Origin: Durusdinium trenchii
Lineage: Eukaryota; Sar; Dinophyceae; Suessiales; Symbiodiniaceae
Reading direction: 5' to 3'
Length of the DNA: 64,000 nucleotides
NCBI GenBank assembly: GCA_963970005.1
Contig: CAXAMN010003969.1
Coordinates: 146,270 to 210,269, forward strand
The notes beneath the pieces were generated by a model that searched no databases, was not told where the DNA came from, and saw nothing but the letters and a program-made list of their open reading frames with translations. This document shows positions 20,701-32,000 of this stretch, piece after piece. How positions within the stretch are numbered: position 1 is the stretch's first letter; every line of letters starts with the position of its first letter. A program made the translations under genes and the position numbers.

Positions 20701-23323
20701 AGTTGGCGCTGGCACAGGGCATAGACTGGCATGGCTGCTCGGCAGACATACAGAAATGCTTTAACTGTATTGAACGGCCAGCATACTTCTTGCTTGCCGA
20801 GCACCTGGGAACTCCGGAGGGGATCCGCCGACCTTGGCAAGATTTCCTGGCCTCCTTCGAACGGCGTTTCCAAGTTTTGGGGGCTGTCAGTTTGCCGATA
20901 AGCTCCACCAGGGGCTTTCCAGAAGGCTGCCCGCTGAGCATCCTTACCATGATACACATTGGATGGGGCTACCACATCTTCATGAAGTTCTTCCACCCAA
21001 CGGTCCAGAGTCTTTCTTTCGTGGACAATTTGGATTTTCATGGGGGGCAGGAAACTGAAATTGAAGAAGCCGTGCAGGGCACACAAACCTGGTTCCTTGA
21101 CTTTGGCCTCAGCCTGGATCTGTCTAAGACCTTCTACTGATCAACCAGCGCTCGCATTCGGCAAAATTGGATCGCTGAAGGACGCAAGGTCTTCACAGAC
21201 ACAAAGGAGTTGGGTGGCGCCATGACAATGTGCCGCTCGGTTCGCAACCGAGCTCTGAAAGCCAGGTCTGACGGTTTGGAGCTCAAATGGAAGCAATTGG
21301 CCAGATCGCTGGCGCCTACCTTTTACAAGATCCAGATGTTGGCAACTGTCTTTTGGCCGTTGGCTCTACATGGGGCCGCTGCCTGTCCTTTGGCGGAGGG
21401 ACACCTCACATTGTTGAGGAGAGCTGCCATCAAGGCGGTGGGATTGAAATGTGCAGGAGCCAACTCCTATTTGCGCTTTCTGCTGCTCGACAAGACGGTG
21501 CAGGATCCCAGTTTTTGGCAACACCGGAATGCACTGCTCACCTTTCGAAGGATGCTTCAGAAGGTGCCTGAGGTTTTGCAGATCTGGCGGATTTACCATG
21601 GACACTTTCACTGCCCTTTTCTTCCTGGCCCTTACACCAAGCTGCTCAACTTCTTTAGCATGGTGGGCTGGTCAGTTATTGATCCGCCTTGGATTGCTGA
21701 CCACCATGGCTACCTGCACAACCTGTCCACCCAGGACAAAAGTTACTTGCTAGCACGCCTTGAAGATGCATGGGCGCAGCATGTGGCTCGCAACGTTAAG
21801 CATGCACACATGAGTCAGCTGAACGGGATTGAGCTGGCACTTTCAAGACTTGACCATCATCAGCTGGATCATCGATCGCGCCTCCGGGTCTCGGCCATAC
21901 AAACTGGCGCTTTTTTGTCGCCCAGCGAGCACAGTAAGTTTGATTGTGATAAGTCTTTTTTGTGTACCACTTGTTTTCAGCCCGACGTGTGCATTGGCAT
22001 AGCTGCCCCAAGTACGAACACCTCCGTACGGAGCTAGGTTTTGATCCCACACAATTTGTTGCACTTCCAGACTGCACTCAATTTCACCTTTTGGTCCCCC
22101 AACTAGCTGAATCGCAGAGACTGCTGGCCTACCTGGAGAGCCTGCCCGACCATACTTTTGATTTCGAGAATGACACTGCTGATGTCGGCTCGATGCAGCA
22201 TCTCTTCACGGATGGATCTTGTCACAGATTTGGCCTTTCAGTCTCGTTGGCCGCTTGGTCAGTGGTCAACGCTTCTTCGCATGAGCTGATTGTGGCGGCA
22301 CCGCTGCATGGGGGCAAGCAAACGGCGCACAGAGCTGAACTCCAGGCACTACATGCCGCCATTGCCTGGGGAAACAAGGTGGATGCGCCCATATGCCTTT
22401 GGTCAGACTCACACAATAATGTGGCTTCGCTCGACCTTCTGATCAAGGGTGAACTGCTACAGCTGCCAGAACGAGAGCTAGATCTGTGGACGGAGATTGC
22501 TCTTGCACTGGAGCAGAGGCAGCACTTAGCCACATACACCAGATGGATCCCAGCACACCTGTGCTCTACGTCTCTGGTTGACGAATTTGAGACCTGGATT
22601 TCATACTGGAACGACCGGGCTGATCACTTTGCTGGCCAAGCCAACAGGCATCGAGACCCATTGTGCTTGAGCTTAGTCCGTGCCAAGGTAGCCAGGTATG
22701 AATACTATGATGGGGTCTTGAGGCAACTGAGAGCTTTCTACTTAGCTGTAGCTGATTTGAACGAGCCTTCACCGGCTAGAGCTTCGTCTACTGAGGCGCC
22801 TGAGGCTGTTCGCACGGTAGATGTAGATGCTTTCACGGATCTTTTGCCCATCGGGTGGAAAGCAATGCTTCATGGCTTGCCGCAGGCTTTTCCTGTCACC
22901 TTTTCATGCAGCTTAGTTGAACTTTTTTTGGACTGGGAGACTCAGGAGCCCTTACCTTACTGGGTGTCGGACGTTGAGTTGGTTTTTGTGTTGGCTAGCC
23001 TCGGTTTTTCGTTTCCATTGGGGGCTCCTGACGGATGGAAGCTCACACCCTTTTTTGATCTTTTTGCCAAGCCCCCGATTACTCAGTTGTTGAGGCCTCT
23101 TTCGACCACCCTTGACCTTGTGTGTGGGGGTTTGGGTCTTGCGGTTTTGAGGAGGAGTGATTTTGTTTGTCCTGAACTTGGCATTATCAAGAAAGGGGGT
23201 GCCACTTTGCTTGGGGTGCCTGCCACTTTGGCCAACAAGGCCAGGACGGCGGTGGCGAAGTTCACCAAAAGACGTCAGTTTCGAAGTGCGCAGGACTTCT
23301 CGCGTCCTCTCCCGGCCTTTTAG
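17779..23323 (+). pseudogene. retroelement 1 ORF2: endonuclease, reverse transcriptase, CCHC finger, RNase H (frameshifted)
   Basis: Frame 1 runs 17779-20613, frame 3 from about 20590 to 22037 with a TGA at 21138, and frame 2 from about 21970 to 23323. The APE-type endonuclease shows SETHL, ASVYGYP, SGDFNSS (19036), DQVWIS and GHATIAL; the last is normally SDH, so one acidic residue is missing. Reverse transcriptase motifs are GADGISRQDM, DHYRPI, SADIQKCF (first catalytic Asp), FPEGCPLSI, SFVDNLDF (21015-21038) and GLSLDLSKTFY. The box FVDN replaces YADD. A CxxC (LCTTC) and a following His-Cys form the CCHC finger, across the second frameshift. RNase H is complete: FTDGS, HRAELQAL, LWSDS and NDRADHFAG. 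A hydrophobic segment, LFFWLCLFFIWGGAYAEE, lies at 18196-18249 before the endonuclease. Together these are the replication enzymes of a LINE. The breaks make this copy probably inactive. Confidence 0.88.
21138..21140 (+). other. in-frame TGA in the reverse transcriptase region
   Basis: It follows KTFY in the motif after the catalytic box, and the same frame stays open downstream (STSARIRQNWIAEG). A tryptophan TGG or an arginine CGA is a plausible ancestor; CGA to TGA would fit deamination of methylated CpG. Confidence 0.75.
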
Positions 23324-23406
23324 GAGCTTCTGACTTCGACAGGTGGCCGCTCCGCGCTGCTTCGCCGCGCGAGGGTCACAGGATGCGTTGTCCGATCAGT
23401 CCGCGA

Positions 23407-23420
23407 TAAAATTGCATTTC
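23407..23420 (+). repeat. right copy of candidate target-site duplication of element 1
   Basis: Exact copy of the 14 bases at 13309-13322. Confidence 0.6.
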
Positions 23421-26400
23421 GACTGCATTTTGGTCACCCCTTTTTGTTCGCTCTCCCAACACACTGTCAAAGCATGGCAAATGTCTTGCCCGCATTATGC
23501 TTGCGAGGGCTTCCCACAAATTGCAAGAAGCTAAGCTAAGGTAAGATATCCCTTACCCTGTTGCTGGCCTGCTGTGCTGTGCGCCTGCCAGGTGGCGTCT
23601 CTACCCGCGAGGGCGCAATGAAGGCCATAGCTGAGGTGGCCAGGACCTGTGACAGTGGAGTCAACAGCTTGGAGTGAGTGGTCACACTTCACAGTATTGA
23701 TAGATGAAGAAGTAGAATGAAGCAAAATTCCACAACCAACGTTTCAACACTTTGAGCAACGAGGTAAACCATGGCTTTGATTTCGGAGAGCCTAATTTGA
23801 ACATATTGCACCGATCTGAGGGCTCCACGGCCAGTGCAAGCAGCCATCGAGCCTCAGCTATAGCAAACTTTCAGATCCAAATAAATTGCTGCCACTTTGA
23901 TCCAGTCTCCTCGTCTCGTCTCGATTCAACTACCCAATTGAGTTGTAATGAATTACTCTTGCACCCTGCTAAGTTTCTACAGATCTACAAATTATCATAT
24001 ACTTTTCGCCCCTGCGACATTCTTCAGCTTCGTAGGCCGAGACACCATTGGCCCTTCACCTCGTTGCCTCAAAGAGGGTGTGAGGCCAAGGGTCGTCTGC
24101 TTGAGCCAAGGAGGATCGACAAATCTTTCGAGTTCACAAAATCTTCAGCTTTCATTCGGGTGTCCTGTCATGTCTAGTAGGTTCGAGGCCATCGCTATTA
24201 GGGGGAGGCCATCTCTAGTTGGTTGGAGGCCACCTTTTGCATCCTTTTGCCGCATTTGCACTTGCTGATGTGAGAGGGCATCTGGGGAAAAGCATCTGCC
24301 TCTCAGAACCTGTTGAACGACAGAATTCCATCTACATACATCCTTGGGAGATTGGATTCGATACTGCGACTCAACGAGCCAGAAGTCGGGGCAGCTATGC
24401 TTCTGAAGGTAGATTGGTACCATTTTACAAGTGTGACAGCATGGCGTGATGGACATGCAAAGTTTGGCCACATTGGTTGCATGGCCACATTTCTCACTGG
24501 ATGCGCGGCACCTAGACAAATAGAGCACGCACCTTCTTCAGAACCTGCAGCAATCATCCATGATGCTGCACCGTGGAACGAATGGCAACTAGTGGCTACA
24601 GGTCTCAGTGGTCTCTGAGCTGGACAATGCCACAAAGCAAAATTCAAAGAGTTCTGTGGCCACGGACCGTTTGTGAACACCATGTGGAATGTTCTGGGAC
24701 ACCCTTAGGACCCTCTGGGAACTTTCTGGGATGCTGGCCAAAATCATCAACATCCTGGCGTTGGTCTCAGTTCCCATTTCAGTGCCTATCCCAGTCTGGG
24801 TTTCAGCATCAACTGGACACAGCCTGATTCTGTTCGCGGGGCCAATATGCAATCGCGATGCAATGCTGAGCAAATACTTTGTTGCATATCGAGGGCAGCA
24901 ACTCAGAACAAACACACCAGCTACCGATGCATGATGTCCTTGACTCATAATTTGTTCAAAACATGGTAGCCAGGTTCTGGTTTCTTCATCCGAAGGCACC
25001 GCCAACCCAATTGGCTTCAAGAAATCTTCACTTGCACACTCTAGCCAAGGGTCTTCAAAGCTGCGCTTAAGCGCCGAAGCCACGCTGCCCAAGGCTTTTC
25101 GGGTTCTGAGTTCTGAGTGTCAACCCAAAGGCTTGGAGTGTCCTGCACCATGGCTTCCAAAGCCCTGAGAGCACTAGCAGACATCATGGAAGATGCCTGG
25201 CAAGTCTCACGCACGAACATCATGGAATGCTCTTTGCTCAGCAAATCAGAAGTCTGAGGAGTTGGAACACCACTTAATAATTTTTCAGCATGTTCCTCAG
25301 CAGGTGTCTACAGAGTCTACATTGTCTACCTTGGATGGACATATTTATTTCAATCCTCACCAACTTGCTAATTTTAGCACAACAGCAATGATCTTGGGGC
25401 TCAACCCGACGGACCAAGTGGTGCTAGCACGTGTACTTTTGCGTACGCGTACCTCTAAACATCTCTAACCGACACAGCCAACACAAGGACAAAGTGCTTC
25501 TCAGATAAATCTCTAAATAGCAAAATAGACATAATTATATATTCATGCTTAGCTAGATGTGCTATTTTCTATCAATAACAAGTTTATATTTGATGATATT
25601 TGCTAAGGCGACGTACCCCAAATGATACCATTTCTAGTCTATTTTCCCACACTTGACTGCAGAATCGAGTCAAACTTGGCAACAGAGCCCTGCTGGTGGA
25701 GTTTTGTGTCGCCTCAAGTGCCATGACTTGGCCAACGCATTGGAACTTCTTCTATCTGGATAGGATGTTCCATGATGTTCCCAATTTTCCTCCGACAGAT
25801 TCAACTTGAGTGAAAGTGCTGTGTGCACTTTGGAGACTTTAGAGGCCAAACAAAACATGTTACATTACATCATCTGGCAATGGTTCAACACATGGGATGG
25901 GGTTCTCAACTAGGAACATGTGCTTCGGTACAAGTACTTATCAGTATGAGGTCTACAAGTAGGAGATGATAGAACTTGTCAGACTCTGTCCCGACTTTTT
26001 GACACAGCCTTCCTAAGAGGTCTTGCACGTCTTAACACCTCTTGGAGACTGTTAGGCTCTGACAAGCGACGTTGAGGACAAGCTCTGACTATTTTGCCGT
26101 GAACGTCGCTCTGACTTCCTGGGGCCACGAACTGCAGCTTGGCCTGCTGACGGCAGTGGAAAGGATAGCAGCAGCCAGCAACCATACACGTCCGCTGTGC
26201 GGATATCTTGAGGTCATCTTGATGTCAGCACTGGAAACAAACAAAAGGATGCAGGATGCAGGATGCAGGCTGACAGTGCTTTTTCACCATGTAACATGCA
26301 CACTACGAGTACTATTAATATTGATATATAATATTGTTCTTCACTCGATCGACCTTGCAAGCTGGCGCTGGCACGGTTGGTGCGGCTGCGTTCTCGAGCC

Positions 26401-28286
26401 GCCTCAGAAGGGCTCGCGCAGCCATCATGTTCCGCAATTTTTTTGATCCGCCATGCAGATTCCACAATGTCAAGTCGACGAATGTTCAATGATTCTGCAA
26501 ATGCCACCAAAAATACCTAAGCAAACATCCCGGCCAAAGTCTATCGGTTGGCAAAGTTGGAACACCTGTCCCCACAGGCAAGGAAACAGTTCATCGAATA
26601 CTCACAATGATCAGTGAGTCCCACGATAATATCATCTTTGGAGTGCCTGTAAAAGGCTCTGCCATCCTCCTTCAGCTGCTTCCTCTCACAAAGACGGGAG
26701 GAGGACTGAAAAAAGAGAAACCCTGTCGCCACTGTTGGCAGCTGTAGAATGGAACCACAAAGGCATTCTCATCTCAGGCAAGCAAAAAAAAATGTTCGGC
26801 GACATAAGTGTATCTTTGGTTTGGGCGTATTGTAATTTTCAAAGCCCAGCAGCAAAGCAACTGTGTCACAGTTTCATACAATGTATATCATTTGTCGAAA
26901 CAATGACACGATTAACTTGACTGCCCTACTCAGTGCCAAACAAACAGCGATTCAACGAAGCTCTGGCTGGAGCAGTGATGTTCAATCACGTTCATCATGG
27001 CAAACAGTAATTGATGTTGATTGATGTTCCAAACAAAACCATCAAACAAAGCTGGGACTAGATGTCTAGGCCCCTAGGCCATTCACTCTCACCTCCAATC
27101 CTCTCCACCCGCCCCAGATCCAAGAAGGGGCCCAAGGAATCCCAGGCGAGCCACTGTGCCGCATCGGTTAACCCTTGATTCGGTGGCTCGCCAAGGACCT
27201 ATAAACCACTTCATCATTTTTATAATTGGGATTTTCTTTAATGGAAAATACTATAAACATGAAGGTGACAAAGACCAAGAACCAGTATTTAATTTATTGA
27301 AGAAATATACTGTTCTAATTAAATGCTGGTGGTGTTCAGCTCGTAGCGCCCATGAAAGGATACCTCACTTTGCACCTTCTTCCCACCCTGAATAGACCCT
27401 ACAACTCTCTCCCTGCAACAAAAAAAACATGGCAGTCTGTGGAACAAATTTCAGCGACTCATTGTGTGTTTCTGTGGTTCGTGTGTGTGGGCACAAGTCT
27501 TCTTTCATCTAATCTATTGGATGCATCTCCTGCGGCAAAGTACTCGCGGAGGCCCATGGCCGGAAGCCTCGCCGAATTTTGCCAACAAACGACGAAAAGG
27601 AATGACATGACCCTCAAAGAAAGCGAAAAAACACCCACCAAAATAGAACCCCAAATCCATCCCGTTTCTTGACATCAGTTTGGTGTCCTTGGACATAGTT
27701 TGCACATGTTTGCACTATATTTTGTAGTTGCCAGTGTTTGCAAATGACGATATATTTAATTCTTTTCATATTTGCTTCAGTCATTCCGAGATGAAAAACC
27801 TCACCATGTTGTGGAGTCTGTCACTCCTAGTCGTGTGATGTCCATCATCCTTGAACTCAGGGCCCGTGGCCTTGAGGGCCTGGGTATGCCGCAGTTGCCC
27901 CTGGAGGGCTGGGTTCAAGCAGCGGACCCCTTCTGACTGGGGCTGTCTTTTCTCCATTAACGTGTTAAGCATGTGCTGAAACAAATGCTTGCGCATGCTT
28001 GCAGCAATGTGGTCCACATGAACCTAGCTGAAACCGCAACTTTGGCCAATGTGGATACCCTGCTTCCAAATGAGAGCCGCAAAGGCCTCTTTGCTTGTTC
28101 CCAACAATCGGTATAATGATACTTTTCCCGCATCGTGATGAGGAAACCAAGCATTCACCTACTTCGAACACGGTCACTGACCATGCAGCGACCTTACTCT
28201 GAAACAAAGAAGCACTCCGCCTCGCGCAGACCGACCGCGTGCAGAGAGGTGCGCCTCATCACTCATATCATCGGCATCGTATCGTT
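23421..28286. other. unassigned sequence with scattered coding-like stretches
   Basis: GGTTGGAGGCCATC-type short repeats lie at 24178-24232. Minus-strand open stretches at 24925-25240 (containing EDPWLECASEDFLKP and MSASALRALEAM) and 26354-26741 (containing IRRLDIVESAWRIKKIAEHD) could be exons, but the first pair is out of frame with its neighbour near 25090 and neither shows a domain. A TA-rich patch lies near 25530-25600. Confidence 0.3.
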
Positions 28287-29092
28287 CTAGCTTTGTCTTG
28301 ACTCGAAGAAATGAAAGCAGCCGCCCTGCGATGCAGCGAGCAAAAAGCACAACATCCTGCTCATATCTTTTGAGTTACATGTAGTACCGCGGCATACCAA
28401 GTGCACCTGCAGCAAATGCAGCTTTCCTCCTTTCATCAATTCCATCATCTCAGGTGCCCCTCTCCGGGGCACGCATTTCTTTTTGGCTGTTGTCATGGCT
28501 TGCTCTAGGGCCTCTAGGGTGTAAAGAGGGCCCCGACAGCTGAGAGGCGTGACAAGAAGACTTACCATCCATCGTAATCAGTTGACTCCAAGCTTCCCCG
28601 CAGTCGACGCAGGCGCCTCAACAAAGAAAAAAAGATGTCCTTTGAACATGGATTCCCTTTGTACGGATAGCGATCATGGAAAACCTATCCATCTTTCGCC
28701 CTGCGGCTGGATGGTCAGTAAGCTCCACCACTCCAAGTTTAGGTCTTCGCAAAGCTCCAAAGGCACTTTTTCGGGACCCAAACTGGAGACCGCAGCAGCT
28801 GCGTCTCAAAGTAGGGAGATCGATCTCTCTCAAGACATCTATATCTATATATTATGTAATACTTTGTGTATATAATATATATATATAGTTACATAGTTGT
28901 ATGTACAATGTTATATAATATAGAAAGCAAATGAAACTGATGTGCAAAATCTCGCAACAAGCATCGTTTCAAGCACTTGCGGGACTCCTGAATCGCTACG
29001 TCTCCGCTCTTCCCCTCTTGGAACCCACACCACTCGTCGCCAAACGGGCGTTGATTGCGTTGTCGCCTTTCACACAGCAATGGCTGTTTCAT
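28287..29092 (-). CDS. tentative five-exon host gene, function unknown
   Basis: Open segments 28977-29092 (begins ATG after an AG), 28685-28828, 28566-28616, 28407-28539 and 28287-28325 (ends TAG) join in phase to about 160 codons. They contain RRSCCGLQFGSRKSAFGALR and YTLEALEQAMTTAKKK. One intron would be only 26 nt (GTAAGT to CTCAG, 28540-28565), which is implausible for a dinoflagellate. No domain is recognised and the chain may be fortuitous. Confidence 0.18.
28840..28925. repeat. TA-rich microsatellite
   Basis: TATATAT-rich stretch. Similar runs occur at about 235-250, 1990-2006, 3430-3460, 33285-33302, 39726-39740, 45031-45047, 50252-50265, 56366-56402, 58998-59015 and 59844-59861. Confidence 0.85.
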
Positions 29093-32000
29093 GCTGTTCA
29101 GTAGTTACTTTGTTAATCTTTGTTATACTCATTTGACCATCCGCGCCACTCATTAGGGAATTTGGTGCCAAATGGATTGAACTCATCCAACTCTCAAGTG
29201 ATCCTCTGGTTCATGATGCAACATTCATGCACATTCAAGGACAGGTGAACTTCAAAGCCCTGTGAAGTGTTGATATCTTGTGCCAAAGGGAGAACATCTT
29301 TGAAACCATAAATGGTTGGCCTGCACGGCTCTGGCGGTCTGTGCTCCCTCCGCAGTCACACGGGCTCTTGAGGCAACACCTAAGGTGTAACGAAGGCCTC
29401 GTCGTTTGTTTCTTCACACAAGCTATCCTCTGCTACTCTTCTTCTGAAACAGTTGATCTTGACATGTGAGATCATGTGAGTACTGCAGCCCAATCCAAAT
29501 GGTCTGCTGGGACACCGCACTGGTTCCTTCCGGTGTCTGACCTCACCAACCAAAGCAAGGTGCACAAGGTACTGGCGTGCATGTGCTTTGGCCAAAGCAG
29601 CAAATAAAAGCAAACGAGAAAGGGGAAAACCAAGAAACATTTGCCTGCCCGGCAAACTGCTGGAGCAGAAGGCTGTGCCTTGCCGAAAGTGGCGCCAACT
29701 CTTGCTAGTCAAAGGTCTACGTCATGAGAAGACTCTCAGATCCAGCTCTCAGATCCAAGGGACGTTACTGTGACTGAAGTGGAACATACATACTGGAACT
29801 AGAGACAACACAGGCACTTCTTCTAGGTTGGAGGCCATCGCTATTATTAGGTTGGAGGAACCAAAGACAACACAAGCACTTTCCTTCGGCTACGGGGCCT
29901 TCAGCTCCGTTTTGTTGGTCCTGTTGCACCGTTTCAACGCTCTTTCTGAGGTCGCCGCTCGGGACACGGTCACCTGGACATGACGCTCTTCCTCGCCTTT
30001 GACCTTTTGGAACTAACTTTTGAGGAACACGACTTGTACGTAAAGGTGTCGAACAAAAAAGAGATTGAGGCAAGGAGGTGTTTGAGGGCCTGAAAGGGGC
30101 CCAAGTTGGCCCAAGCAGCTTCTTTTGTTTCAGAGTGTTTCAGTTCTTTTTACATTTCACGCCCCAATTCCAGTTTCGCAAGGGCAACATTTTTGGACTA
30201 AGGGTCCGCACTGGAATCGTCGACCTGCTCAAAATGGCTCATAAGAATGAGAAGAGTCACAACGAGCTGAGCATTTTTGGCAACTTTACTATTCCACTAT
30301 TTGAGTGTTTGGGTGCCTATATTGGAGTACTTGCTGATGACCGCAAGTGGATGTAGGATGCTGTAGCTGTGAAAAGAAACGTTGAAGCCTCTGACAAATG
30401 AAATGAGGGCACAGCTTTTATCTAGTTATATACATATATAGCAAAATATATCTGAGACATGTTTTTAGGTCGTTCAAGCTTGCCTGCAGGGTCCAGCAGC
30501 TACCAATCTGCGGCAGGGTTGTAAAGGGTGGCTCTTTGAATTGTATTATCTGACCCCTCCTGGCCTCCACACCAGTACTGACGCAAACACAGTGTGCCCG
30601 GAAGAGAAACAAATTCACCAACTCGGAAGCATGAGGTCTAGCACACGGACATGAGTTACTATGAGCCAAATGGATCCAAATCGATGATGGTCCTGATTGG
30701 GAACCCAAATCGTAGAAAACCACTCTCGCTTTTTTCCTTGCCAGCGCCATCTCCTCCAAATCAGACCACTTTGCCTTAGATTGCGGTACATTGAAACCAT
30801 GAACCCGGATGACAAACATTGTTGAGCATTCTTTCGGGAGAAACACCTTTTTCAAATAGTTGATAGTCTTCAATCTTGATAGTTTCATGTAGTTTTGCTT
30901 GTTTGCACAAAAGCAAAGGGGGGAGCTGCCACGACACCCCAGCACTTCTGGGTGGATACGGGTCCCAGGACTTGACATGTTTGGCCCAAGGATCATAGGC
31001 ATGGTGTCTTCGCAGAACAATCCGCAAAGCGCGAGTAGTCTGCCTGCCAGGTCTATGACTCTTGGAGATGAACGCCCACAAATGCTCGATCTTTTTGGAG
31101 ATGCTTAGGTTGCCTGCAAGCCTTCAGCCTGGTAGCTACACATGTAGCACAAGGGCAAAAAGAGTCACAGGCTCTATGCATGATACTTCTGTCAAATGCG
31201 TCAATTCAAAGGGCATGTCTGAGTATGAGTACATAAGAAGAGATGAAGGTATGGTATGTTTGTTGACCGATGTCAGTGAAATATCAAGCCTCAAGCAGGT
31301 TCTGCACACGGTCGACCATGAAGTTGCAAACATGAAGGACATATAACAACAAACGCAGAAACCACTTCTTTTTGGTGCCTGCGCCCCATCTGACAGCAGG
31401 TTGAGGGCTACTCGCATGACCTGCAACAGGACATTGGGTTGATGTGTCGAGACGGACAACATCCACTTGCCAGGTCCTGCCAGGTTACCAATAGGGGTAC
31501 CAATAATAAGGTATAGGATCACTATTTCAGTTCAACCGCGCCCTTACCTTATCAAGCGCCAGCCACTACCTCCAAGCACCATGAACTGTCACGTTTCATG
31601 GTTCAAGGCTTACAAGCCTGCTTGTAGTTGACCATCATTCATAATCACACACCATCATTCCGAAAGGAACCTAGGGAAATAACAAAATGCTTTGCAATGG
31701 CAATCAAATAAACCCACGACACCTGGGTCCATGGGAGGTCCTCCTCCTGCTGCTCCCTTTCCCGTGCCTTCACCGGCAGTTCCTGATAGCCCTGCAACGC
31801 TGGACGGATCGATTTCACCGGATTCAGAAACCGTTTTGCCACCGATGTTGTGCTACTGTGGGGACAACAGGAAACATGACAAGACTCATCAGACCGACCT
31901 GAATTCCAAACACAATATGGTCCTTCAGGATCTATCAATTTCATCAAGTTTGTAGAAAACCAGCAGCAACATGCAACAAACCTATACTCACTGTTTGCAG

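Larger units (their letters stand above)
13323..23406 (+). mobile_element. LINE-like retroelement 1 carrying a DNA methyltransferase
   Basis: About 10.1 kb between two exact 14-bp direct repeats. Order: ORF1 (C5-methyltransferase, C48-like peptidase, Cys/His cluster, coiled coil), then ORF2 (APE-type endonuclease, reverse transcriptase, CCHC finger, RNase H). There are no long terminal repeats and no poly(A) tail at the 3' end. The endonuclease and reverse transcriptase order marks it as a non-LTR element. ORF1 is intact, while ORF2 carries two frameshifts and one in-frame TGA, so the copy is relatively young but likely not autonomous. Its base composition is more balanced and codon-rich than the AT-microsatellite-rich surroundings. 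Boundaries rest on the duplication and are inferred. Confidence 0.85.

Noticed and set aside
21915..21980. GTAAGT...TTTTCAG pattern that looks like a short intron in ORF2 of element 1
   Set aside because: The segment encodes the CxxC half of the expected CCHC finger, so it is coding; the frame change nearby is better explained by an indel.
30418..31020. 200-codon minus-strand frame, longest outside the retroelements and repeats
   Set aside because: An overlapping frame of 101 codons is open on the same strand, no family is recognised, and about one frame this long is expected by chance in the window.
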